Of a stretch of 43,953 bases of DNA, positions 1-10,700 are shown piece after piece. Under the pieces are notes generated by a model, which worked only from the letters and a program-made list of their open reading frames with translations, searched no databases and was not told the origin of the DNA. The DNA is from Dissophora ornata. Its lineage: Eukaryota > Mortierellomycota > Mortierellomycetes > Mortierellales > Mortierellaceae. The number at the start of each line of letters is the position of its first letter. Positions within the stretch are counted from its first letter, which is position 1. Both the position numbers and the translations under genes were made by a program. The stretch spans positions 1 to 43,953 of the forward strand of contig MU616770.1 in assembly GCA_025201705.1 (NCBI GenBank). The letters run 5' to 3'.

Positions 1-320
1 GGTTCAAGTGAAGCGCCAATTTAAAGAGAATAAGTGCAAGTACCAATCAAATTGCTTTATTTTCTACAAACTCGTAGGCCCGCGAAAGAGGGTACTTGGT
101 TCTGTTAGTCGACGAGTACCTGACTTCTACAATGTGCCCCACTTGCGTTGCGGTTGGAGTGTCAACGAGATTGGCAAAACCCTCAATGCGTGTTTGCGCC
201 TGTTTGAAGTGTCAGAGGTGGATTCATCGGGATGTGGTCGGGGCGCACAATATTGCCCTTGTTGGCGAGCAGTATGTGCGGACTCTTGGACGACCAGCGC
301 CCCTACTACGACCTCTATAA
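1..320 (+). pseudogene. Fanzor / TnpB-like RNA-guided nuclease, C-terminal remnant (5' part outside window)
   Basis: The frame ending at the stop at 318-320 reads ARERGY, then VDEYLTS, then a CPTC knuckle, a second CACLKC knuckle and HRDVVGAHNI. This order (RuvC segment, inserted four-cysteine zinc ribbon, last RuvC motif with its aspartate at 231-233) is the signature of the C-terminal end of TnpB and its eukaryotic relatives, the Fanzor proteins. After the motif it runs on through a short GRPxPLxRP tail to the stop. Upstream the matching frame is closed by a TAG at 75-77, while the +1-shifted frame (starting FKENK..., ending FYKLV) looks like the continuation, so a single-base indel near 72-78 is likely. 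I see only about 100 residues of a protein family that usually has 500 or more; the RuvC-I and RuvC-II residues would lie left of the window. No transposon end or guide-RNA region could be defined downstream. The family call is firm; whether any parent gene is intact cannot be judged here. Confidence 0.8.
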
Positions 321-492
321 TTTCAACATCGACCATGTTGTAGAATTATCCTAACCCTTAACAGGGGAAGGGATACTATATAAATGCACCGTCAAAATAA
401 AATGAAGTTTCCAATGAGCGTGTATATTTCATCTATGGGGGTATATGCTGTATGATCTATCTGAATGTTTTCTATGGAGTTGTTATTGTTAT

Positions 493-2886
493 CTATCTCT
501 TCATCTTGGTGACCAGATACCCAAGAGGCGTGTAGGTTGTGAGGGTATTCAGTAATGGGACAGAGGTCGTCAGCGCCGCAACACGATCTTCGCTCTCCCA
601 CCAATCCACAACATGGTCCGCCACCACGTCAAGCTTCTGGTCCAATCGACTCGTCACAATGATGCGCTGTCCAATCCAACTGCTTCCAATCTGGCGGACG
701 ACACCTTCCAGCGCTGGGCAGTTGGCCTCGAGCACCTTACCGGCGCGACCGATTCCAGAGAGCTTGGCGGACGAACACTCGGCCGAGAGCGTTGCTTGTT
801 GCGAAGGCTCAAAACACTGAGACTTCACACATGGCTCACTGTCCTCGCTTGGAATGGTCCACGTTTGTTGTGCCTGCTCTTTCTGCTGCTTGCGCTGCAT
901 TGGCGGCCAATTTTGGAACAGGAATGGATACGACGAGGGAGAAAGGACCAGTGTCTCACATCCCATCAATGCCATTCCAAAAGACACGGCCGTCATGGTC
1001 TGGTTGAAGGCCATATCCAAGAGGTACTCGCACCATGCCTGGAACTGCTCGCGCGTCAATTGGACCGTCTGGACCCACTCCTTCCAGGCATCAAGGACAA
1101 CTGACGACAGACCCGGCCACGTAGTAAACCTCATGATTGGTGAGAATGCGAGGAAGAGAGGCTGGCCGTTCGACTGGTAAAACTGGCTGGATCGTCGACA
1201 TTGGGACACAAAGGTTGCCGTCGAGGACGGCGATACAGAAATGACACGCAGGTCAGATAGTCCCTGCACATTGCTTTGGCTTAGACAGAGACCTTCGCCG
1301 AGATCTAGGTCCATTCTCCTGCGGACGAGATCCTTCTGTGGCTTCGTCTCCACAGACGCCATCTCGGCAGTGATCAAGGCCTGGTCCAGCTCCATGTCCA
1401 TGTCCAAGTCCATCTCCATATCCAGGTATCCATCGTCGTCTTCACTTTCGACATCAACAAAGGTTGTGCATGAAATATTAAGAGCCTTGGAAAGCGCGGA
1501 CATCATGAGCGATGAGTCTTCCTCTTCGATTTCGGGCATGGTCAGGGGCCGGACGACGAGGACCGGGTTGCCATTTGAGAGGACGCCTGTCACCTCGGTC
1601 CAGGCGTACTCTTCGGATCCATGAGGAGACATTTGACGGCCAGAAGTAGCGGAGGGGTCCAGCCACTCCTCAAACAGCTCGCCTTGGAACTCGATAGTCC
1701 TGGATGCACACTCGACCAAGGCGTCCATCTCCTCGTCCGACTCGTCCGACTCATCGTCTTCATCTTCGGAGAACAACTCCGGCAGTGCATCGACCCGCCA
1801 GCGGGCACGAAAGACTGTATATAATGACTTGCAGACCTGGTTTAGTCCCTTGCACAGCGAGGGCAAATCTTTTGGATGGACATATGCCATCAAAGCATTG
1901 CTTGCCATTGCCTCGATCGCGGCCTTATCCTGGGCGAGAAACAGAGGCTGGTCAGGCCAAGACTGAGAGAGCGACTTGCCCTCTTCTTGTCCAAGTTGCG
2001 GAATCGCAAAGGCATGGTCGATGGTTCCAAAACGCGTCACCTGGATGATGAGCAAGCCTGGGTCTGCAACTGGGAAAGGAGAGGACGTTGTTGGGCCAAC
2101 AGAGACTGTACCCCAGGAAAGGTCATCCAGCACATTGCTAGAGGCTCCAGTGGGGAAAGAGGAAGTCTCTTTCGTGTTACCATTTCCATCGCATTTTGAT
2201 GGGTGATGATATCGAAGATGCCGGGTGAGGAATGGTTGCTGACGCTGTCCTAGCCGCCCGCTTACTCTGATACTGTTCCTCGCTGCGATAGCTAGGCTGT
2301 GCATCTCCGTGACATCCTTGATGAGATAGAATCTGTAGCCTCTGGAGGTACTGTTGAAATCGCTGATGTGGGCGTTGTTGCACGAATTGCTGTCGTCTAG
2401 TCCTGTTGGTGAATAGTGGATGCACGCATGGACGTGCCTTGTCTGTGCGGTTTTCATACTCGAACACCGCTCATTATCGTTGGAGAGAATTGCGTCCTCG
2501 GATACAATAAACGGCTGGAGGCTGCATTCATCCGATAATGAGGCCATTGAAGCTGATGGCGGTGTTGTCAAGCAAGACTGGGTATCTGGTAGTAGGACAT
2601 CTGCCATGTTAAGCCCGGTGAGGAACCGCAGGGCTTTTGCTCTGGCGTGCATCCGTTGTTCGTGGTGTTCATGGTGGTCGAGGGGAAAGTCATACGGAGA
2701 ATGCTCTTCCTGAGGAGACTGGGGAGGTTGGCCCTGATGATGGTGGTCATATCTGTAGCCGGTGAGGAAGAGATCCAATGCCTCGATGTCGAGGTCGAGG
2801 ATACGGTAGGGTGAGGTATCAGTGGTGGTGATGCAGCCAAAGGACCGAAGTGGGCAGTCATCGAAGGTGTGCTGGATGTGATACAT
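493..2886 (-). CDS. PAS-domain-like protein, 797 aa, single exon
   Basis: One uninterrupted frame of 797 codons, starting at the ATG at 2886. The N-terminus (residues 1-105) reads like a PAS fold: FGCITTTD, YRILDLDIEALDLFLTGY, then LTGLNMADVLL. A second PAS-like region runs from about 275 to 450, with LLIIQVTRFGTI, AYVHPKDLPSLCKGL and SLYTVFRARWRV; the VHPxDLPxLxxGL segment is typical of PAS domains. An acidic loop rich in D, E and S (about 373-390) interrupts the second domain, and a Met/Asp repeat (MDLDMDMELD type) follows near 480-500. A histidine-rich stretch lies near residues 47-80. No kinase, GATA finger or DNA-binding domain is visible, so a sensor or scaffold role is only an inference. 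It stands alone on its strand: the Fanzor remnant ends 172 bp beyond its stop, and a long gene-free region lies upstream. The CDS call is firm, the function is not. Confidence 0.82.
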   Translation of the reverse strand: MYHIQHTFDDCPLRSFGCITTTDTSPYRILDLDIEALDLFLTGYRYDHHHQGQPPQSPQEEHSPYDFPLDHHEHHEQRMHARAKALRFLTGLNMADVLLPDTQSCLTTPPSASMASLSDECSLQPFIVSEDAILSNDNERCSSMKTAQTRHVHACIHYSPTGLDDSNSCNNAHISDFNSTSRGYRFYLIKDVTEMHSLAIAARNSIRVSGRLGQRQQPFLTRHLRYHHPSKCDGNGNTKETSSFPTGASSNVLDDLSWGTVSVGPTTSSPFPVADPGLLIIQVTRFGTIDHAFAIPQLGQEEGKSLSQSWPDQPLFLAQDKAAIEAMASNALMAYVHPKDLPSLCKGLNQVCKSLYTVFRARWRVDALPELFSEDEDDESDESDEEMDALVECASRTIEFQGELFEEWLDPSATSGRQMSPHGSEEYAWTEVTGVLSNGNPVLVVRPLTMPEIEEEDSSLMMSALSKALNISCTTFVDVESEDDDGYLDMEMDLDMDMELDQALITAEMASVETKPQKDLVRRRMDLDLGEGLCLSQSNVQGLSDLRVISVSPSSTATFVSQCRRSSQFYQSNGQPLFLAFSPIMRFTTWPGLSSVVLDAWKEWVQTVQLTREQFQAWCEYLLDMAFNQTMTAVSFGMALMGCETLVLSPSSYPFLFQNWPPMQRKQQKEQAQQTWTIPSEDSEPCVKSQCFEPSQQATLSAECSSAKLSGIGRAGKVLEANCPALEGVVRQIGSSWIGQRIIVTSRLDQKLDVVADHVVDWWESEDRVAALTTSVPLLNTLTTYTPLGYLVTKMKR

Positions 2887-5177
2887 GGTGAATTATAGAA
2901 AAGAAGGACTAGAAGAGAGGTAGCGAATGAGAATGGGAATGAGGAGAAAGAGATGAATGAAGAAAACTCCAGAAAAGCTGTGTTCGTGTCCGGGTATACT
3001 GGGTTAAGTAGAAAAACCCTTCGAAGGAAGACGAAGAATAAGAAAGGTGTGACAACGAAGAAACGAGGAGAAGGCGAGAGAGGAGAAAAAAGGAGATGCG
3101 GGAGCGGAATAAGAGTTGCACAGCAGATGGTAGAAGGAGATAAATAAAGGGACAATGATTGCAAACACGATCGAGGGAATATGCCACGCTGCGGGCGATG
3201 ATTGCCCGTGAACACAAGCACGCCCCTCTCGTTTTCTCCCCAACGAACCCATTGCATCCACTTTAGACTAGTGCCGAACGGCAATTGTATGATTGTAGCG
3301 TGAAAGAGTAGGGAGGCGCGCAGAAAATAAAAACTCCCGTCGCTCGCGTGGCACCTGTTTGCCACGGGCAACGGACTTTTACAGCGCACCAATCCCAGCC
3401 CGTACATCCTCCATGATACATGCTTGTACACCACGCCAACTGGGCATAATCGGTGCCATAAGCAGAAATACACAATTGAACTCAACGCTCTGTGCTCGGT
3501 GCTCTCTGCAACTGTACCTCGGCTGAACTACTCGCACACGTTCCAATATTGCATCCCATGTCCCACTCCCGGCCATGCAGACAAGGACACACACTGATAC
3601 AGACAAGATACGCCTGCCCCAACGATTCAAAACAACATCAACAACAATAATATAAAGACTTACACGACATATAACGGATAACGATGGACTTGATCTTGAT
3701 GGAGTGCACAAACAGCGGATTGTACCTCCGCATGGCGTCTTTCTCTCTTTTTTTGATGCATAATTACACTTCTCCATGCTTCGAGCCCATCGGCTTGCGG
3801 TCACAGGGTGCGTGGAAACTCGGGTGCGTGTAGACTATGCTCCTTCCTTTGTGCCATCCATCTAGTGTCTTACAAAGGAGTGGAAGAGATAGTTGCAAAA
3901 CAAACAACAAAATAATACCAACGCCCGCGATCGACCCGAATGTAGACATGGCCGTGCTTCAGGTAAAGAATGGACATCGGTGACACATGCACAGGGTGAA
4001 CAAAGACGCTCCTGGAACCTGTGCGGACTGCATCCTCACATTACCGTTAACGATCGTCACCACCGCCCCGATTCTAGTCCGTATCACTTTAGCACATGCA
4101 CAGGTTACTCTTGGCGCACTAGAGCAACCTTACCGTAGAAAGCATATCAAAGAAAACATCCCTGCATTGCATTCCCAGGGGCTTGATGAATGTGGACACG
4201 ACTGTAAAATAAATAAAAAGAGATGCCGGTCCTACCGAACGGGAAATTTTTTTTCTGTTTCTTTCCCGCCGCAGACGGCGAAGTACGTTTTTCTCCATGC
4301 CCCTGCTCGCTTAACTCCTTGCTCGCTCAACAATGGTGTGCTAATGCCTGATAACACAAAGGGTTCCCTATCCCTCCTTGCAAGCACATTTCTCCCGCGA
4401 ATCCTTCCCTTGCATTGTGGCAACCTTCAAGGGTGCACCATGCATTTTACCTATCAAAAAACGTGGACTAGACTCGACGCAGGTCAGAAAGAGGCGAACC
4501 AATATTGTTTGTTCCAGCGCTGAGCAGAGGACCACGTTTGTGCAGGAAGAGCGGCTGCTTATACGAAAGAGAGACACATGCAGGCTGTACACCACAGGGG
4601 TCATGTGGGATGCCCGTTGAAAAGTAGTGAGTGTGTTAACAGAGCCTCCATACATTGAGCTTGACGAAAGGGAGTAATTATAACCAAGAAAGGATTTGTA
4701 TTTATTGGAATGACGCGTTGCAGTTCTACGCCGCCAATGGTGAAACAGCGGCTATTGAACCCAGTGTGTGGGGATGCAAAACATAATGTTCGGCTCATGT
4801 TTCAAGCACTGGGCATGCAACACCTGTGTTTGACGCGTTGCGGCCGTAGCGTCGTATCCATTATTGTAGACACTAGATTGCATCAAACTGTGCGCATCAC
4901 ATGTAACCACCGTGGCCTAGCCAGCCTGGAAGCTGTCCGAGAGCAGCGCATTGATGTTTGATACTTCTAGCCCAGGCTCAATAGCAGCTTACTGGGCAGG
5001 AGGCCACATGTGAAGCTCCGCCAGTACTCGGTCATGTGGAAATTCATTTAAACATTTTATTGTGCTGACAAAACCATAAAAAGTCCGACGGCTCTGCGCC
5101 CAAACTGGCTCTGGAGTCTATCCAGCTTCCGTCAAACCTTGGCGAAAGCTTTGATGTAATTAATAATGTGTGTTTCA

Positions 5178-5233
5178 TTTTTTTTTTTTTTTTTGACTGC
5201 TAAGTTTTAATCCACATGGAAGTCTAAGTGCAG
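5178..5233 (-). repeat. A-tailed retroposon-like fragment, copy 1
   Basis: Read on the minus strand, a 39-nt segment (5233-5195) is followed directly by 17 A residues (5194-5178). The 39 nt match a segment at 39411-39373 at 31 of 39 positions without gaps, including an identical 15-mer (ATGGAAGTCTAAGTG on the plus strand), and that copy is also followed by an A run. A shared end next to an A tail is what SINE or LINE 3' ends look like. The 5' limit of this copy is unknown and I found no target-site duplication for it. Confidence 0.55.
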
Positions 5234-5520
5234 CCAGCTCGTGATAGCAACAAATCTACAAAAAAAATCTGCTACATGAGGAAGCCTAGTGCATTCCATG
5301 TAGACTACCAACTGAACAGCTTCTTCTTTTTTGTCGCCCTCATCATCTGCCTGGGGGAGGGGGAGAGACGGTTGACGGGGACTCAAAAGCCACCTGGCTC
5401 GCCGCTCGAGATCCAATTTACTCGCTTGGTGTCTTGAATGGGGGTCGCGAGGGAATGAGGATCTGACTCCTTATTCCTCGTTTTGGGATTGATCACCTTT
5501 TGGGGCTGGGAGAGCGTGCT

Positions 5521-5583
5521 TGCTTGGACTTGCTTGTTGCCTGCTTGGACTTGCTTGTTGCTTGCTTGGACTTGCTTGTTGCT
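5521..5583. repeat. 21-bp tandem repeat, three copies
   Basis: Three adjacent 21-bp units (5521-5541, 5542-5562, 5563-5583), differing by a single base, are followed by a partial fourth. The unit length is a multiple of three, so the minus strand can encode repeats of the type KQVQASN, but the surrounding frame is short and has no other sign of being a gene. Confidence 0.85.
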
Positions 5584-7756
5584 TGCCACAGAGTCCGATT
5601 CCAAAAAGTCGATTTGGATTGGAGATTAAGGCTTGTTTCATGACTAAAGATACACTACGTGTTCTGTACACGTTCTTGTGGCACATGCAATCAACTTTTT
5701 GAATGTTCCTGCGCAGGACACACAGGGTCCAGGGGGTCGAGTTGTTTTTGGAGTGAGCGGGAAGGCCAGTCGGCCATCTTTTTTTTTCGTCGACTCTTGA
5801 CTAGCGGCTCTGAACAAGAAAGAAACGTCATTTGTGGAATGCGGCAATCTTTTCAGGCAAAAATATCCCGAAGCTGTATTGCGAACTAGTACAAGACAGA
5901 TCGATATTTTTATCTCTCGCAGGAATGGAGACACAACCATCGGTCTTAAAACCACAATGTACACGTGAATTTTTGGAAATATCTATGCTTTGGTCGAATG
6001 CTGGGCGGTACCCGCGACCAGGGTCAAGATGCAGGACAAAATCCTTTAGCACAAAATCCTTTAGCGCAGATCTCTTTCCCCCCTTTTTCTTTCCTTTGTT
6101 TACTGGGAGGCGAGCCATCCAACTCCAAAGGACAGACAGCTCCATGTAAAACATGCGGAGTATGACTGAACCGCAGAATGCGTTTGAGGCAAGTTGTACA
6201 GTACATACTTCTACAGTAATAAAAGACACACTGCTCGTTTCCAAAAGACATCTTAGTTATGATTCGAGGAATAGACTCGGCAACGCTGCCAGCTGTACGA
6301 TTCGTAGTCGTCATGGTACTTCCTTGGAGTCCATGGAAGGATTCAAAGCATGAGACATGTTAGATGGAGATAGGTGCCGCCATGCCACGATGACAAATTG
6401 CGTGCAGATTTCAGTTATTTCGCCACTTGGTGCCCTACTAGTCTGCCCCTGGTATGCATGTATGCCATATCCACTGGTTAGGTAATGACCAAGTCTGGCA
6501 CGCAAAGGATGCTACATACCTTTGCATTTAGCTGGTGTTGGTGATGCTCAATTGTTTTTCTGGTGTCACGAACAACAGACCACTGCTCGCTAGAAATAGA
6601 GCAGCCAGAGGGTTGTGAGCCGTTGCATAAAAAACAACCTGCAACAGACCATAAACACCATCAAAATACGCATCTGCTCCAAAGAAAAACAGGTTCGAAA
6701 GGGTGGCCACAGCCGCTGGAGATACAAAAATCAACAACTCAATTATTGACAACACATCAATCGCTCATGGGCCAGCCCCATTGCATTTGGCGCAGACAAC
6801 CGGAGCTGCAGAGGAATGAAGGCATTGTGCTACCATCTTTCTCTGTAACTCAGCAAGAAGAAAAAAAATAGAGGCGCCGAACGAGAGCGTTGTTGTTGAT
6901 TTTTGTTGTTGCCTGTGTGGTTCGGTTCAGCTGTTCATCGTCCGACTCACAGCTGCATGTCTGATACAGGCCCTCTCGTCCTTTTAGTTGATTCCCGGAA
7001 GTTCTGTACCGTACGCCTTTCCTTCTCACTGCTGTTGCTGAACCAAAATCCCCTTACAGTTTAGACAATCGACCGGGCAGCGCAGATGCATTTGAGAGCA
7101 CGGTGCGAAGCCCTCCATCTATCCATACTCGCGCTCCGGCATAAAACGCATCTTTCTGATCCCCAGGCATCTCTGTCATGCCTAATGACTATGGCTCTGA
7201 TCGGCCGTTTTCGTTCCCTGCCAGCATGCGTGCTCGGCAATCGATCCTTGTGATGCAGCGACGGAAAAAGAAGTCTTTCTCTCTTTCGTTTCTTTCGCTT
7301 TTTTTCCCCTGGGCACTGGCCTTCCGCATACACCCTCTCATCTTTTCATTTCCGTGCGCATTCTCAACTCGCCACTCCCCACACTCGCCTAGACACACTA
7401 ACGCTTTGCGTCTATTTCCAATATCCCTGCCAGCCCGATCCACTGTTGTCGCATTGATTCATCCTCGACACCCCTGCTGTTTTATTTTAGTTTCTACTTT
7501 TCTCGGTCCAACCTCCCCTTATGACCCCGTATCAGCAAGGCAATTGAGTGATACCGCCCCGCCACAGACAGGACCATTTCACATTCAAAGATCACCATCA
7601 CCAGCCCCTGCCTTTAAAAAAAAAATCAAATACGATCCATTCGCGGATCTTTAAACCGCTCAGGAACAAACGAGAGTTTTCATCCCCTCCTCCCCTCCTC
7701 TCCCCTCCTCCTTGTAGCATTTGGACTTTGCATTCCATTCGATTCCGCATTCAGCA

Positions 7757-10700
7757 ATGTCGCATTCACTAAGGAGTTCAACGCTGCCTGCGCCTTTCGT
7801 GATATCAGCGCCTTTGCGAGATACATCGCCGACGCCTTTCGTGATACCAGCGCCATTGCAAGCTACATTGTCATCGCCCTTCATGATACCAGAGTTTTCA
7901 CGAGCGACGTCGCCAGAGCCCTTCATGACGCCAAAGCCTTCGCGAGCTTCATCGCCAGAGCCTTCGCAAGCTACATCGCCAAAGCCTTCGCGAGCTACAT
8001 CGCCAAAGCCTTCGCGAGCTACATCGCCAAAGCCTTCGCGAGCTACATCGCCAGAGCCTTCGCGAGCTACATCGCCAGAGCCTTCGCGAGCTACATCGCC
8101 AGCGCCGGGGCAATATACACATCACACCCCTGGAGCAGGCGTCCGACCATTTTCGGCCGTGTCCCTCAGCCGTACTGCCTCCGAGTTCGCACAGCTTAAG
8201 CACGACAGTAAATCTCAGCGCCCGTACAGTATCCCACACCGCGCCTCCATCACCTCGCTTGCGTCTACCCCGAACGGTAATTATACCATCACCAGCATCC
8301 CTGGCTATACCCATCCGCTGTCACAGGTCAATATCCAGCGACAGGTTGTTGACAAGAGTGTGCTCAAGCAGCAACTGAAACAACAACAGAGGCTGCATCA
8401 AAAGAGGACACTTCCTCTGTTCCCAACACAAAGAACCAGAGGGGCTGCCAATATCCAGAATGCTCTGAAGCCAGGTAAGGTTCTTTGTACAGACTTTAAA
8501 TTATAAAGGAGTAACCTTCAACTTCCATCATCGACCCTTTTTTATTCGCGGACTGCCACGTTTTTCTCTTTCTATGATATTGCTTTTGCGTCTAACTTCG
8601 TTAAAAAAATGTCATATCCCAGTGGATATTACGCAGATCGATCTACTGCCGATCGAATTTAGTCACAAGGTCATCATGAACTGCATCGACGAGATCAAGC
8701 TGCGAGGTAAATAGAGATTGACCTCGGCTATCATCATGCTGAGCAAAGCAGCGCCGATAGAATCTAGCTTCATTTGCTCCTTTTGTGCTCTCCCTCACTG
8801 AGCAAAAAACCTTCTTTGTTTGTACGCGCTTTTGTGCACTCTGCAGGATTGAAACATAAGCATCTCTTTAGGAACCCATTCTACAGTCCATCAGTTGAAG
8901 CTGCTCTGAAGCTGTTGACAAACCCAAAGCAGAGCCATCTCTTCACTATCAAGATGATGCGCTTGGATACGGTTGGTGGCCTCCTGACCACAGTGCTATC
9001 GCGAACATTCCCGCCTCTTATCCCCACGCACATCCAAGAGCTGTTCCAGAATCCCAATGGCAAGTGTTTACTTAATGTCAACATTTTTTAATCAAATGAT
9101 GTTACAAATAACAATCGGTTATACTAACAACCGAAACGCTACAACTCTTGGTTGATAAACAACAATATCAACAACAGGGCGCTTTTTCTTTGAACTGCTG
9201 AACATGCTTCCCGAGCTGAACCGATTCCTCTTTGTCGAGATCCTGGATCTCTGCTGTGACCTCGCTGACAATCATATCTACAACCTCGTCAGCAACAGCA
9301 AACTGTCCGTCTACCCAGGATCGTGCTGTTTTGGTCTAGATGAGTACATGCCTACGTGGGACACTCGCTATCTATTGACGACAGAACTTAAAAAGTTTTC
9401 GGGAGCGTTCTATCACGTCATTTATGCGTACCGTGAGGAAAGAGATTTGTCTGGAGAAGAACTACAACAGAAACTGGACAAAAGGGACAAGATCATGGCA
9501 GAGAAACGGCTGGAGGCCCTGGAGCTGGAGCATGGACTGGAGGGCGCACATGAAATCCTGAAGAGAGAGGCTAGAATTGCAAAAGGATTGCCTCCAGACT
9601 CGCCAGTGATTGTCTCTTTGCTGCCCCCAGACATCAAAGAGGTTTCGCTCTATGCGGGCAGGAAGGAGCGCGTGGTTGCGGACGACAACATTTCTGTGTT
9701 GGACATTCAGTTAGACGACGAAGACGACGCAGCCGTGGTCCCGAGAATGGAGAGCGTCCTGGAAGAGAAAGAAGAGGAGGAAGAAAATGTGGAGCATGTT
9801 ATGGCTGATCTGAGAAAGAGTGTCTCGGTCGCAACATTGGAGCGTTACGCAAGTGCAAAATCTCGAGCTGCAACTTTGCCGACTTTCCCATCAAAGTCCG
9901 CCAGGGTAACATCACCCTACTTTACACGAGTAGTCCCTACCCGCAGCTCCTCAGCGCCAGAACAGAGATCTGCAGCGATGCGTCCAAAGTCAATAGCGCG
10001 ATTCGGTTCTATCGCTCAAAATATATACCCAGTCTCGCCTGGCGACATTTTTGGAATCAGTCGACACGCCATCGAGAGGCGCGAGCTTCAAGGCTACCTC
10101 TCTATCGCACGTACAACCAAGAAGCGCAAGTCGGTCTCTTCCAAGAGAGTCATGCAATTGCGTGTGCAGAGCAAGATGCTTCGTCGGTTTTCATCCACCT
10201 TTTCTGCTTCATCGGATTCGGGATCATCCAGCACGACTCCAGTGTTTTCGCCGATATGCACGATGCGTAGGAACAGGAACGCTCATCCAGCTCAAAGACA
10301 GCAGAATGGACTCTATCAGACAACCACTGTGACATCGAAAACAAACATGGCAGCGGCGCAGAGTCTTCGCCGAATCAGAACCCGCCAGCTCCGGAAGGAA
10401 CTCGAAGTGTATCTGTCACGAGGACTTTCCAATGACGAAGCTATGAAGCAGCGAAAGACGGATTTGAAGAAGCAGCGAAGAAGAGAGAAACGTGCCATTG
10501 CCGCTGCTCAGGCGAAGGTTGAAGCGGAGGCACGAGCAGAGCTCGAAAGGGCTGCTGCTGCTAGGGGTGAGGAGGATGTAACCATGGAAGAGGCCGAGGT
10601 TATGGAGGCATTCGATTATCTCACTGACCAGGAGTTTGAGGAATTTATGGCACTGGCTGGGTTGACAATGCAGGATGTGGAGCGGATCAGGGAGAAGTCG

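Larger units (their letters stand above)
2887..7756. other. 4.9-kb gene-poor intergenic region
   Basis: Between the divergent PAS and RhoGAP genes I find no frame with recognisable protein character; all open frames are short or compositionally odd. Apart from the promoters at both ends, it contains a 17-nt T run with a retroposon-like fragment (5178-5233), a 21-bp triplication (5521-5583) and a perfect 15-bp duplication (6036-6065). Stretches just upstream of 7757 are C/T-rich, as expected of a fungal 5' UTR. An undetected non-coding RNA or a decayed transposon is possible. Confidence 0.55.

Noticed and set aside
347..358. CCTAACCCTTAA, resembling telomere repeat or a telomerase RNA template
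   Set aside because: Only about one and a half degenerate units; no array and no template-sized permutation of TTAGGG.
2568..3485. 305-codon frame on the minus strand upstream of and overlapping the PAS gene
   Set aside because: It overlaps the PAS coding region in another frame, has a low-complexity Ser/Phe/Leu-rich composition from C/T-rich leader DNA and shows no domain.
6691..6702. GGTTCGAAAGGG, tRNA B-box-like
   Set aside because: No T-arm pairing, A box or acceptor stem can be built around it; the same holds for a similar GGTTCGAATTA near 26529.
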